From positions 10,348-74,347 of the forward strand of contig CAMOOX010000001.1 of NCBI GenBank assembly GCA_946621875.1: DNA of 64,000 nucleotides, written 5' to 3'. Within the stretch, counting starts at the first letter, position 1. Each line of letters opens with the position of its first letter. The stretch is from UBA1738 sp003453455. Its GTDB lineage: Bacteria; Bacillota; Clostridia; UBA1381. A program made the translations under genes and the position numbers. Shown here piece after piece: positions 8,413 to 16,900 of the stretch. The notes below the pieces were generated by a model. That model worked only from the letters and a program-made list of their open reading frames with translations. It was not told the DNA's origin and ran no database searches.

Positions 8413-8649
8413 ATGCATTTAAAACTTGAACTATTAAAGGGCGCAATTTTTGAAGCTATTACAAGAGGACTTAGTTATGCAGAGATTGATGCGAATAAAA
8501 TTGCGGACACAATGGCAATTAAGGCATTATCGGAAATACAACAAATTTTAAGCGATGAAGAAAAGTCGGATTTTGAGATAGTAGATGAAATAGTTAATGT
8601 TTTTGAAAAGTATAATCTTGATTTTGGCGGTTGTCACGATTTTGGATGA
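8413..8649 (+). CDS. Unknown small acidic protein (78 aa)
   Basis: I do not recognise this gene. It has a consensus promoter, a good SD (TGGAGGG, 7 nt before ATG) and a strong terminator, so it looks like a real single-gene transcript. The protein is acidic and predicted largely helical (about residues 1-60: LELLKGAIFEAITRGL, KALSEIQQILSDEE). The short C-terminal tail GGCHDFG contains Cys, His and Asp and could bind metal or be a degradation tag; both are guesses. No signal peptide or membrane segment. The divergent HTH gene next to it suggests a regulated pair. Confidence 0.65.
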   Translation: MHLKLELLKGAIFEAITRGLSYAEIDANKIADTMAIKALSEIQQILSDEEKSDFEIVDEIVNVFEKYNLDFGGCHDFG

Positions 8650-8650
8650 A

Positions 8651-8682
8651 AAAAGTTGACTGCATAGTTACAGTCAACTTTT
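8651..8682. terminator. Bidirectional terminator between the 78-aa gene and clpE
   Basis: Stem AAAAGTTGACTG (8651-8662) / CAGTCAACTTTT (8671-8682) with an 8-nt loop; T-runs on both strands. The stop codon of the minus-strand Clp gene (8674-8676) lies inside the stem, so both converging transcripts end here. Confidence 0.88.
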
Positions 8683-10983
8683 TTGTTGTAAGGATAAGAC
8701 AGTAATCTCGATTTCGTTGCCCTTGCGGTCAGCAATAATATGCATACCTTCGGAAATTGTGTTCCTTAATGAAAAATCTGCAAGTTTATCTTCAACAAGG
8801 GTTTGAATTGCGCGTTTTAATGGTCTTGCGCCGTATTTTATATCAAAGCCTTTTTCAAGAATAAGCGTTTTTGCATTTTCGGTAATCTCTATTTTCGCAC
8901 CCTTTTGCGCCATTCTTTCGGTAATATCCAAAAGCATAAGGTCAACAATTCTTTTAAGTTCGTCTTTTGTAAGAGGCGAGAAGGTCACAACTTCATCAAT
9001 TCTGTTTAAGAATTCAGGACGGAAACGCTCTTTCAAACTCTTTTCAACATTATTTTTAAGAGTTACCGCGCTGTCTGAGTTAAAGCCTATTGATGCAGAG
9101 TCAAACTCCGAGCCTGCGTTGGTAGTCATAATTATAATTGTGTTTTCAAAATTGACAATTTTGCCGTGGCTGTCCGAAACTCTGCCGTCATCTAAAATCT
9201 GTAAGAAAAGATTAAAGATTTCGGGATGTGCTTTCTCAATTTCATCAAGCAAAATTACCGAGTATGGCTTTCTTCTGACCTTTTCGGTAAGCTGTCCTGC
9301 CTCGTCATAACCAACATATCCGGGAGGTGAGCCAATTAGCTTTGAAACGGAATGTTTTTCCATAAATTCCGACATATCAAAGCGTATAAGCGCATCTTCG
9401 TTATCAAACATAACCTCTGCGATGGTTTTAACAAGCTCAGTTTTACCGACGCCCGTGGGACCTGCAAATATAAAGGATACGGGACGGCGCTTAAATGTAA
9501 TATCAGCCCTGCCTCTGCGTATCGCCCTGCAAACTGCGCTTACTGCATCATTTTGACCGATAACACGCTTATGAATTCTGTCCTCTAAGCACAAAAGTTT
9601 TGTTGTTTCGCCCTCTGTCAGCTTATGCACGGGGATTTTTGTCCAGTTTTCGATAACGGCTGCGACATCTTCAAGGGTAACAACAGCATCTTTTGCCTCT
9701 GATTCTTTTATTTTAAGCGTTTCTTCAAGCTCCAACTTTTCCTGTTTTAACCTTGCGACAGTTTCAAAATCTTCACTATTTGCTGCCTCTTGCGAAAATG
9801 CGTCAATTTCTGAAATGCGCTGTTTTATTTTGACAGCTTCATAAAGCGGAATGTTTTTAAGATTAACGCTTGATGATGCTTCATCAATGACATCTATTGC
9901 CTTATCGGGCAGAAAACGGTCGGTAATATACCGCTCGCTCATACGGCAGGCAGCCTCTAAAACCTCATCAGGTATCGTCACTTTGTGATAATCTTCATAA
10001 TAGTCTTTTATTCCGCGCAGGATTTCTATTGACTCCGAAATGCTCGGCTCATCAATTAAAACTGGCTGAAAACGGCGTTCCAAAGCGGTGTCCTTTTCGA
10101 TATGCTTTCTGTACTCATTAAGAGTAGTTGCGCCTATAATCTGAATTTCTCCTCGCGCCAAGGCCGGTTTTAAAATATTCGCTGCACTCATTGCACCGTC
10201 TGCGTCACCTGCTGCAACAATGTTGTGGATTTCGTCAATAACCAGAATGACATTTCCCGCGTCTTCTGCCTCTATAAGCAGATTTTTAAGGCGTGCCTCA
10301 AATTGACCGCGGAACTGTGTTCCTGCAACAAGAGCGGTAAAATCAATAAGGTAAAGTTGGTATCCCAAAAGCTTAGGCGGCACTTTTTCATCCACAATAC
10401 GGCAGGCAAGGCCTTCCGCAATTGCGGTTTTGCCGACACCTGGCTCGCCCAAGATAACAGGGTTATTTTTCGACCGCCTGTTAAGTATCTGAATTACGCG
10501 GTCGATTTCAGAATTTCGGTTTATGACACGGTCAACTTTGCCTGATTTTGCCATTTCGGTAAGATTTGTGCCATAAGTATCTAACATACTTTTTTTCTTG
10601 CCAAAATGAGGCTTCTTTTGTGTTTTTGCATTTTTGTCGGTTTTATCCTCATTTTCTTTTTTGGGCATAAATGAAGACATAAATCCAAGCGGAAAGGTAT
10701 GAGCTCCGCCCTCTTCGGCGCTGCCCGGGTTTTCTCCCTGCATCAATTCTTCAAGGTTTTCGGGGTTTGCACCGATATTTTCCATAAAATCCGACATTTC
10801 GCTGTTTAGGTTTTCTATGTCGGAATCGGTTATTCCCATTTTTTCAATCATATCATTTATCGGGGCAATGCCAAGCTCCTTTGCGCAGGCAAGGCAAAGT
10901 CCCTCATTTGTCGTCTTATTACCCTCCATTTTTGTGATATAAATAATGGCAGGGTTTTTGTGACAACGAGAACATAATTTCAT
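8674..10983 (-). CDS. clpE: Clp/Hsp100 ATPase with N-terminal zinc finger, ClpE-like
   Basis: AAA+ unfoldase of 769 aa that would feed substrates to ClpP. The N-terminus is a four-cysteine zinc finger (C4, C7, C30, C33; MKLCSRCHKN and GLCLACAKEL) like ClpE, replacing the double Clp-N repeat of ClpA/ClpC. A low-complexity linker (about 80-130) leads to AAA domain 1 with Walker A GEPGVGKT (179-186). A UVR-like coiled coil (EDFETVARLKQEK) and AAA domain 2 with GPTGVGKT (about 505-512) and the arginine-finger region RFRPEFLNRIDEV follow. SD CGGAGG precedes the ATG. No CtsR heptad repeat or mcsA/mcsB/ctsR genes are next to it. ClpC with a replaced N-domain is the alternative name. Confidence 0.88.
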   Translation of the reverse strand: MKLCSRCHKNPAIIYITKMEGNKTTNEGLCLACAKELGIAPINDMIEKMGITDSDIENLNSEMSDFMENIGANPENLEELMQGENPGSAEEGGAHTFPLGFMSSFMPKKENEDKTDKNAKTQKKPHFGKKKSMLDTYGTNLTEMAKSGKVDRVINRNSEIDRVIQILNRRSKNNPVILGEPGVGKTAIAEGLACRIVDEKVPPKLLGYQLYLIDFTALVAGTQFRGQFEARLKNLLIEAEDAGNVILVIDEIHNIVAAGDADGAMSAANILKPALARGEIQIIGATTLNEYRKHIEKDTALERRFQPVLIDEPSISESIEILRGIKDYYEDYHKVTIPDEVLEAACRMSERYITDRFLPDKAIDVIDEASSSVNLKNIPLYEAVKIKQRISEIDAFSQEAANSEDFETVARLKQEKLELEETLKIKESEAKDAVVTLEDVAAVIENWTKIPVHKLTEGETTKLLCLEDRIHKRVIGQNDAVSAVCRAIRRGRADITFKRRPVSFIFAGPTGVGKTELVKTIAEVMFDNEDALIRFDMSEFMEKHSVSKLIGSPPGYVGYDEAGQLTEKVRRKPYSVILLDEIEKAHPEIFNLFLQILDDGRVSDSHGKIVNFENTIIIMTTNAGSEFDSASIGFNSDSAVTLKNNVEKSLKERFRPEFLNRIDEVVTFSPLTKDELKRIVDLMLLDITERMAQKGAKIEITENAKTLILEKGFDIKYGARPLKRAIQTLVEDKLADFSLRNTISEGMHIIADRKGNEIEITVLSLQQKS

Positions 10984-11075
10984 TTGCGTGTTCCTCCGAT
11001 TAAAGTTAGAAATAATTGTAGCACAATAAAGAAAATATTAAAAGAGGTTTTTTTATAAATTTACAGTTTGTTAAT

Positions 11076-11552
11076 TTATTTGTGATATGTTTCGTTTGCG
11101 CTTATCTTAAAAGCTCGGTAAATCTGCTCTAAAAGTACAACGCGCATAAGTTGGTGAGGAAGAGTTATTTTTCCGAAACTAAGCGCCATATCCGATACGG
11201 ATTTCACTTTCTTGCAAAGTCCCAAAGAACCGCCTATTATAAAGGTGATATTGGAATTTACGGACTTTATACTGTCAAGCTTTTGCGAAAATTCCGTGCT
11301 TGAAAGCTCTTTTCCCTCAATGCACATAGCTATATTATAGCTGTTTTTCGGAATTTGTGCTAAAATCTGCGCGCCCTCTTTTTCAAGTATTAAATCAATT
11401 TCCCTTTGCGATGCATTTTCGGGGATTTTTTCATCTTTTATCTCAACGACCTCCAAAGAGGCAAATCGCGAAAGGCGCTTTTTATACTCGGAAATGGCAT
11501 CGGAGAAAAACTTTTCCTTGATTTTGCCTACTGAAATCACAGTTATCTTCAT
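11076..11552 (-). CDS. rlmH: 23S rRNA pseudouridine-1915 N3-methyltransferase RlmH
   Basis: SPOUT-class methyltransferase of 158 aa, the normal length, which methylates pseudouridine in helix 69 of 23S rRNA. The sequence starts MKITVISVGKIKEKFF and ends with the family signature FIIGGSLGL ... KITLPHQLMRVVLLEQIYRAFKI ... YHK, which forms the knotted SAM pocket. SD AAGGAGG lies upstream on the minus strand. It is 16 nt downstream of the walJ-like gene, and rlmH is commonly found next to that nuclease in Firmicutes. Confidence 0.95.
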   Translation of the reverse strand: MKITVISVGKIKEKFFSDAISEYKKRLSRFASLEVVEIKDEKIPENASQREIDLILEKEGAQILAQIPKNSYNIAMCIEGKELSSTEFSQKLDSIKSVNSNITFIIGGSLGLCKKVKSVSDMALSFGKITLPHQLMRVVLLEQIYRAFKISANETYHK

Positions 11553-11568
11553 TTGGAGATATTCCTCC

Positions 11569-12351
11569 TTATTTATGAGCTAAAAATGTGGTTGGTAAAT
11601 AGCGGTTTGCAACCGATAGGGAAAAGTCTTTTCCGGCTATTATACCGCTTTTTTTGGCAAGCTCGGCCGTTTCTAAAAGCGCGGCTTTGGGTGTATTGTT
11701 ATCATTTGAAAGGTGGGCAAGCATTATATGCTTTGTTCCGCTTTCAAGCAGATTTAAGGCAGTTTGCGCTGCATCATTATTTGAAAGATGTCCGAAATTT
11801 CCTAATATACGCCGTTTCAAAAATTCGGGATAGCGTCCGTTTTTCAGCATAGTAATGTCATGGTTTGACTCTAAAATAACTGCAATACTGCCTTTAATAT
11901 TTTCAAAAATATAATCATTCATATGCCCGATATCGGTTGCGATTGAAAGCTTGTTGTTTCCGTAAAAAAAGCTGTATCCCACAGGGTCTATCGCATCATG
12001 CGGGATTGAAAAGGGTTTTATCCCGAGTGTGCCTATTTCAAAATCCTTACCGGGTGATATATATTTGATATTTTCATCCGATATGCCGCAATTTTTCATA
12101 GCGTTATGGGTTTGTTCAGTCGCAAAAACGGGCAGACCGTACTTTTTTGATACGACGCCTGCCCCTTTTATGTGGTCGGAATGTTCGTGCGTAATAAGTA
12201 TAGCGGACAAATTATCGGGAGATATTCCGATTGATTTCAGTAGTTCTTCAAGTCGCCTTATTCCGAGTCCGCAATCGCAAAGTACGGTTGTTTTCCCGTC
12301 GGAAATCAATGAACAATTCCCCGATGAACCGCTTACAAGTGATAAAAACAT
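11569..12351 (-). CDS. Metallo-beta-lactamase-fold nuclease, WalJ/YycJ-like
   Basis: A 260-aa MBL-fold hydrolase. The metal-binding motif is THEHSDH (about residues 55-61), with further ligands in the regions SIPHDA, ATDIGHM and LAHLSNDN. The start SLVSGSSGNCSL is characteristic of the YycJ/WalJ group, which has 5'-3' exonuclease-like activity and sits by the WalKR system in Bacillus. Here no walK/walR is adjacent; the gene lies between murA (9 nt upstream) and rlmH. The SD is weak (GGAG about 15 nt from ATG), suggesting translational coupling to murA. Confidence 0.85.
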   Translation of the reverse strand: MFLSLVSGSSGNCSLISDGKTTVLCDCGLGIRRLEELLKSIGISPDNLSAILITHEHSDHIKGAGVVSKKYGLPVFATEQTHNAMKNCGISDENIKYISPGKDFEIGTLGIKPFSIPHDAIDPVGYSFFYGNNKLSIATDIGHMNDYIFENIKGSIAVILESNHDITMLKNGRYPEFLKRRILGNFGHLSNNDAAQTALNLLESGTKHIMLAHLSNDNNTPKAALLETAELAKKSGIIAGKDFSLSVANRYLPTTFLAHK

Positions 12352-12360
12352 AGCTATTTG

Positions 12361-13632
12361 TCAATTCTCCAAAACTTCAATTCTTTCAATGTGTGCGCCT
12401 AAGGCACGGAACTTTTCTTCAAAATTCTCATAGCCGCGGTCTATGTGATAAAGGTCGGATATTTCGGTAACTCCGTCCGCCATAAGTCCTGCTATAATCA
12501 TAGCCGCACCGCCCCGCAGGTCGGTTGCGCGTACAGAGGTACCCATAAGCGTTGATACACCGTTAATTATAGCAAGCTTTCCTTCTACTGAAATATCAGC
12601 GCCCATACGCTTTAATTCTCCAACATAGCGGAAACGGTCGTCCCATACACCTTCACGGGCATTGCTTGTTCCGGGGATTGTGGAAAGGTATGTAACGAGC
12701 TGAGGCTGCATATCGGTAGGAAATCCCGGATAGGGAAGCGCAATAAAGTTTACCTTTTTCAGCTTTTTGCCCTTTTCGACATAGACACGTACGCTGTCGT
12801 CAAATTCCTCCACAGTAACGCCTGATTCAATGAGTTTTGCGCTGATGGACTCCAAATGCCTCGGTATTACATTTTGGATTGTAACATCTCCGCGGGTAGC
12901 TGCTGCCGCAATCATAAATGTGCCTGCCTCAATCTGGTCGGGAATGATGGAATATGTACCGCCGTGCAGGCGTTCAACTCCCGTTATCTTTATTGTATCG
13001 GTGCCTGCTCCGCGTATTTTTGCGCCCATTGCGTTCAGGAAGTTGGCAAAATCGACGATATGCGGCTCTTTTGCAGCATTTTCTATTATCGAATTGCCCT
13101 TTGCCATAACGGCGCTCATAATAACATTTATTGTTGCGCCAACAGATGTGACATCAAAATATATGTGCGCACCCTTTAATTCTTCCGCCTCTGCGGAAAC
13201 TTTGCCATAGGCCTGCGTGCAGGTTGCGCCGAGTGCTTCAAAGCCTTTAATGTGCTGGTCAATGGGGCGTGTGCCGAAATCACACCCGCCGGGCATGGGT
13301 ATAACGCACTTTTTAAATCTGCCTAATAGTGCTCCTATTAAGTATGCCGAACCGCGCATTTTCCTTGCAAGCTCAGCCTTGGGAGAAAAAGATTTTACAT
13401 TTGTAGAGTCAATAATAACGGTATTTTCATCTATAATCTCCACAGATGCACCCAAATCGCGAAGTATATCAAGAAAAAGCTTTACATCTTTTATATTGGG
13501 CAGATTTTCAAGTCTGCATTTTGCGTTTATCAAAAGACAGGCGGGAATGATTGCAACAGCAGCATTTTTAGCGCCGCTTATAGCAATCTTGCCGCTTAGC
13601 GGATATCCGCCTTCTATGAGCAGTTTCTCCAA
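12361..13632 (-). CDS. murA: UDP-N-acetylglucosamine 1-carboxyvinyltransferase (MurA)
   Basis: First committed step of peptidoglycan synthesis, adding enolpyruvate from PEP to UDP-GlcNAc; cytoplasmic. Length 423 aa, as expected. The start MEKLLIEGGYPLSG and KN in SGAKNAAV (about 20-26) match the family. The catalytic cysteine is Cys117 in MPGGCDFGTRP, the residue attacked by fosfomycin. It is first in a minus-strand operon with the walJ-like gene and rlmH. Many Firmicutes carry two murA copies; only one is seen in this window. Confidence 0.95.
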   Translation of the reverse strand: MEKLLIEGGYPLSGKIAISGAKNAAVAIIPACLLINAKCRLENLPNIKDVKLFLDILRDLGASVEIIDENTVIIDSTNVKSFSPKAELARKMRGSAYLIGALLGRFKKCVIPMPGGCDFGTRPIDQHIKGFEALGATCTQAYGKVSAEAEELKGAHIYFDVTSVGATINVIMSAVMAKGNSIIENAAKEPHIVDFANFLNAMGAKIRGAGTDTIKITGVERLHGGTYSIIPDQIEAGTFMIAAAATRGDVTIQNVIPRHLESISAKLIESGVTVEEFDDSVRVYVEKGKKLKKVNFIALPYPGFPTDMQPQLVTYLSTIPGTSNAREGVWDDRFRYVGELKRMGADISVEGKLAIINGVSTLMGTSVRATDLRGGAAMIIAGLMADGVTEISDLYHIDRGYENFEEKFRALGAHIERIEVLEN

Positions 13633-13693
13633 AGAAATTCACCTTCCTTAAACAGCGGTTTTTGAGAAAACAGAAATTTAAACTCATAAGGCT

Positions 13694-13723
13694 ATTATAG
13701 CACATATATGTAAAAAAAGTAAA
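13694..13723 (-). promoter_or_regulatory. Probable promoter of murA operon
   Basis: Minus strand TTTACT, 18 nt, TATAAT (the -10 occupies 13694-13699). The -10 is perfect; the -35 is weak. It lies about 60 nt before the murA ATG. Confidence 0.45.
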
Positions 13724-13751
13724 GTAAATACGAAAAAAAAGGAATTTTGCA

Positions 13752-13782
13752 CAAAAAAACAGAGAAGCAGCTGCTTCTCTGT
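13752..13782 (-). terminator. Terminator after rpmB
   Basis: Perfect palindrome ACAGAGAAGCAG / CTGCTTCTCTGT (13759-13782) followed on the minus strand by a run of T (complement of 13753-13758). It lies 14 nt beyond the rpmB stop. Confidence 0.88.
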
Positions 13783-13796
13783 AAAAAAATGTAAAA

Positions 13797-13985
13797 TCAA
13801 ACCGCACGGGTAACCTTGCCTGAACGCAGGCAACGCGTACAAACATTTATAGATTTTGTATTGCCGTTAACAATAGCTCTTACTTTTTTTACGTTGGGCT
13901 TCCAAGCTCTGTTGGACCTTCTGTGTGAGTGGCTGACCTTTATACCGAAAGTAACGCCCTTTCCGCAAATATCGCATTTAGCCAT
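13797..13985 (-). CDS. rpmB: 50S ribosomal protein L28
   Basis: A 62-aa ribosomal protein. The longer frame to 14039 is not used: the ATG at 13985 has a perfect SD (AGGAGGTG, 7 nt upstream) and yields MAKCDICGKGV. Zinc-ribbon cysteines are present (CDICGKG near the N-terminus and CTRCLRSGK near the C-terminus), so this is the Zn-binding (C+) form. The basic centre SHSHRRSNRAWKPN contacts 23S rRNA. A single-gene transcript with its own terminator. Confidence 0.96.
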   Translation of the reverse strand: MAKCDICGKGVTFGIKVSHSHRRSNRAWKPNVKKVRAIVNGNTKSINVCTRCLRSGKVTRAV

Positions 13986-14139
13986 ATGCTTAGCACCTCC
14001 TATTACATATGAAATATCAAAACACAGCAATTTTACCATATTTTTTTTAATATTGCAAGTGTTTTTGAAATTTTTTTTAAATTTATTTAAATTGCTGTAT
14101 TTTTTCAGAGAAAAACTGTTTTTTTATTTGGAAAAAACA

Positions 14140-14168
14140 TTGAAAATTATGGGATTTTACGATATAAT
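14140..14168 (+). promoter_or_regulatory. Sigma-A promoter of the hprK cluster
   Basis: TTGAAA (14140-14145), 17 nt, TATAAT (14163-14168), 46 nt before the hprK ATG. No other strong promoter is evident before mtrB, so it may serve hprK through dnaE. Confidence 0.72.
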
Positions 14169-14214
14169 AAACTTGTGTAATTATATGCATTTTGCTTTTA
14201 CGGAGGTTAAGGCT

Positions 14215-15156
14215 ATGAGTGATACCACATTTAACATACATCTTTCCAAGGTAATTGAAGATTTTTCCTTTGAAATGATATATGCATCAAAGGATATTGA
14301 AAATGTGATTATAGAAACAGCTGATGTTAACCGTCCTGCGCTTCAAATAGCGGGGTTTTTCGATTATTTCGACAGTCACAGAATTCAGATTATGGGAAAG
14401 GTTGAAATAACATACCTTGAACAGTTTACAAGGGAAAAGCGGTACAATCTTTTGGAAAAGCTGTTTTCCACAAAGTTCCCCGCACTTATAATAACGCGCA
14501 ATATGCGGATTTTCCCTGAAATGGTGGAGCTTGCGGAAAAATATGATTTAACTATTGTACGAACCGAAGAATCTACATCAAGTCTTATGAGTGCGCTTAT
14601 AAGCTACTTGAATGTGCAGATAGCACCGAGGCGCACAAGGCACGGCGTTTTAGTTGAAGTTTACGGCGAGGGCGTGCTTATTATGGGCGAAAGCGGAGTC
14701 GGAAAAAGCGAAACGGCTATTGAACTTGTGAAAAGAGGTCACCGTTTGGTTGCAGACGATGCCGTTGAGATAAAGCGAGTATCTTCAAAAACGCTTGTCG
14801 GCTCATCTCCCGATATTATAAGGCATTTTGTTGAACTTCGCGGCATAGGCATTATTGATGTAAAAGAGATTTTTGGTATAGGAGCTGTAAAGGATACAGA
14901 AAATATAAATCTTGTAATACATTTAGAGCCTTGGATTGACGGCAAGCAATATGACAGACTTGGCATGATGGAGGAATACACAAATATAATGGGTATAAAT
15001 GTTCCGAGTCTTACAATTCCTGTAAAACCGGGACGAAATCTTGCCATAATAATAGAAGTTGCATCAATGAATAACCGCCAGAAGCGTATGGGATATAATG
15101 CAGCGGTAGAACTTAATAAAAGGCTTATGAATGAAATCAGCAAATATAACGAGTAA
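14215..15156 (+). CDS. hprK: HPr kinase/phosphorylase
   Basis: Bifunctional enzyme that phosphorylates and dephosphorylates Ser46 of HPr, the master switch of carbon catabolite repression in Firmicutes. 313 aa, normal size. The frame is open from 13816 across rpmB, but the ATG at 14215 behind SD CGGAGG gives the correct N-terminus. Motifs: Walker A GESGVGKS (about 159-166), DDAVEI, and the HPrK signature LRGIGIIDVKEIFG (about 206-219). Downstream glycolytic genes pfkA and glk fit its role. Confidence 0.95.
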   Translation: MSDTTFNIHLSKVIEDFSFEMIYASKDIENVIIETADVNRPALQIAGFFDYFDSHRIQIMGKVEITYLEQFTREKRYNLLEKLFSTKFPALIITRNMRIFPEMVELAEKYDLTIVRTEESTSSLMSALISYLNVQIAPRRTRHGVLVEVYGEGVLIMGESGVGKSETAIELVKRGHRLVADDAVEIKRVSSKTLVGSSPDIIRHFVELRGIGIIDVKEIFGIGAVKDTENINLVIHLEPWIDGKQYDRLGMMEEYTNIMGINVPSLTIPVKPGRNLAIIIEVASMNNRQKRMGYNAAVELNKRLMNEISKYNE

Positions 15157-15186
15157 AAACTCTGTGCAGTATAAAAGGAGAGCATA

Positions 15187-16047
15187 ATGAATGTCATAAA
15201 AAATGAGCCGATGAAAAATCATACATCTTTTAAAATTGGCGGCATAGCAGATGAATTCTGCGCGCCAAGCAGTATAGAGGAAATCGTCGAGTGTATAAAG
15301 TATGCAAAGAAAAAGAATATCCCTTATTTTGTAATTGGAAACGGAAGCAATATTCTGGTTTCCGATAAAGGGATAAGAGGTCTTGTTATCAAGATTTCAG
15401 GGGAATTCTCCCGATATGAGATTTGCGGTGACATAATAAAAGCCCAAAGCGGCGTGCTTTTGTCGGTGCTTGCAAAAGCGGCGCAAAAGGACAGTCTTTC
15501 AGGAATGGAGTTTGCCTCGGGTATTCCCGGAACGCTTGGCGGCGCAGTTTATATGAACGCAGGCGCATACGGCGGAGAAATGAGCGACATCGTAAAAAGT
15601 GTGACATATCTTGAAAACGGCGAAATAAAGAAAATAGAAAATGGATTTGATTTTGGGTACAGAAAAAGTCTTTTTGCCAAAATAGGTGCAGTGGTTTTGG
15701 AGGCAGAGTTGCAGCTGAAAAAAGGAAATACTGATGAAATAAAAGCAAAAATGGAGGACTATAAGGTACGCAGAACAGAAAAGCAGCCGCTGAATTTTCC
15801 AAGTGCGGGAAGCGTTTTCAAACGCCCCGAGGGGCATTTTGCGGGAGGACTTATTGAGGACGCAGGGCTAAAAGGCTTTGAAACAGGCGGTGCAAAGGTT
15901 TCGGAAAAGCACGCGGGATTTATCATAAATACAGGCGATGCGACAGCAAGTGATGTTTTGAAACTTATAAAGCATATACAAAAAACAGTAAAAGAAAAAT
16001 ACGGTGTAGAACTTGAAACAGAAGTTAAGTTGATGGGGGAATTTTAA
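15187..16047 (+). CDS. murB: UDP-N-acetylenolpyruvoylglucosamine reductase (MurB)
   Basis: FAD enzyme making UDP-MurNAc with NADPH, the step after MurA. 286 aa; short type II MurB without the Tyr loop insertion. FAD-binding motifs: GNGSNILVSDKG (about 57-68) and the block SGIPGTLGGAVYMNAGAYGG (about 112-131). The catalytic serine lies in FPSAGSVFKRP (about 208-218) and the C-terminal glutamate in ETEVKLMGEF. SD AAAGGAG precedes the ATG. It ends exactly where rapZ starts, so the genes are translationally linked. Confidence 0.95.
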   Translation: MNVIKNEPMKNHTSFKIGGIADEFCAPSSIEEIVECIKYAKKKNIPYFVIGNGSNILVSDKGIRGLVIKISGEFSRYEICGDIIKAQSGVLLSVLAKAAQKDSLSGMEFASGIPGTLGGAVYMNAGAYGGEMSDIVKSVTYLENGEIKKIENGFDFGYRKSLFAKIGAVVLEAELQLKKGNTDEIKAKMEDYKVRRTEKQPLNFPSAGSVFKRPEGHFAGGLIEDAGLKGFETGGAKVSEKHAGFIINTGDATASDVLKLIKHIQKTVKEKYGVELETEVKLMGEF

Positions 16048-16899
16048 ATGCAGTTTACGGTTGTTACAGGACTTTCAGGAGCGGGAAAAACGCAAGTCAT
16101 GCGATTTTTGGAGGATGCAGGATTTTTCTGCATCGACAATTTACCTCCCGTAATTATTCCTCAGCTTGCAACAATGTTTATATCAATAAACGGAAAATAT
16201 GATAATGTTGCATTTGCCATAGACTCACGCGTGGGTGATATGATAAGCGAACTTTTAGACAATCTTAAAATTTTGAAGGAAAATGGCTATGAATATAAGC
16301 TTTTGTTTGTAGATGCGCGTGACGAGGTGCTTGTAAAAAGATATAAGGAAACGAGGCGCCATCACCCGATTTCAAGCGATTTAGGACTTTTGGACAGCAT
16401 AAAAAAGGAGCGTGCCATGCTTTCTAAAATATATCAGGAGGCGGACACGGTAATTGATACCTCTGATTTTTCGCTTGAACAGCTTTCAAAAAAACTGAGA
16501 AGCATCTATTTTGAAGGAAATCATAGTGAATTTCAGATAAATATAATGTCATTTGGCTTTAAATACGGAATACCGCTTGATGCAGACCTTGTTTTTGATG
16601 TAAGATGCTTTCCAAATCCTTTTTATGTTGACGAATTAAAGGACAAGACAGGAAATGATAAAGAGGTGCGCGATTATGTTATGAACACCAAAGCGCCGAA
16701 AGAATTTATGAACAAGCTGACGGATATGATAAAGTTTTTGCTCCCTCTTTACATTGAGGAGGGAAAATCTTCCCTGACCATAGGTATAGGCTGTACGGGA
16801 GGTAAGCACAGGAGCGTAACTATGGCAAATGAACTTTCTCAGGCGATTGAAAACTATAATAAAAATCTTATTCACAGAGATATTTTAAGGGGTAAATAA
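16048..16899 (+). CDS. rapZ: RapZ/YvcJ nucleotide-binding protein
   Basis: P-loop protein of 283 aa. In E. coli RapZ directs RNase E to the small RNA GlmZ; the Firmicute homologue YvcJ binds nucleotides and affects competence, so the Gram-positive role is less clear. Walker A GLSGAGKTQ (about 8-16), FCIDNLPP, and the C-terminal domain with SFGFKYGIP, DVRCFPNPF and GCTGGKHRSV are all diagnostic. ATG directly abuts the murB stop. In most Clostridia and Bacilli yvcK follows; here whiA follows after 1 nt. Confidence 0.94.
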   Translation: MQFTVVTGLSGAGKTQVMRFLEDAGFFCIDNLPPVIIPQLATMFISINGKYDNVAFAIDSRVGDMISELLDNLKILKENGYEYKLLFVDARDEVLVKRYKETRRHHPISSDLGLLDSIKKERAMLSKIYQEADTVIDTSDFSLEQLSKKLRSIYFEGNHSEFQINIMSFGFKYGIPLDADLVFDVRCFPNPFYVDELKDKTGNDKEVRDYVMNTKAPKEFMNKLTDMIKFLLPLYIEEGKSSLTIGIGCTGGKHRSVTMANELSQAIENYNKNLIHRDILRGK

Positions 16900-16900
16900 G

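Noticed and set aside
13816..14214. Upstream extension of the hprK frame
   Set aside because: It runs antisense through rpmB and before the promoter at 14140; the ATG at 14215 has the SD and conserved start.
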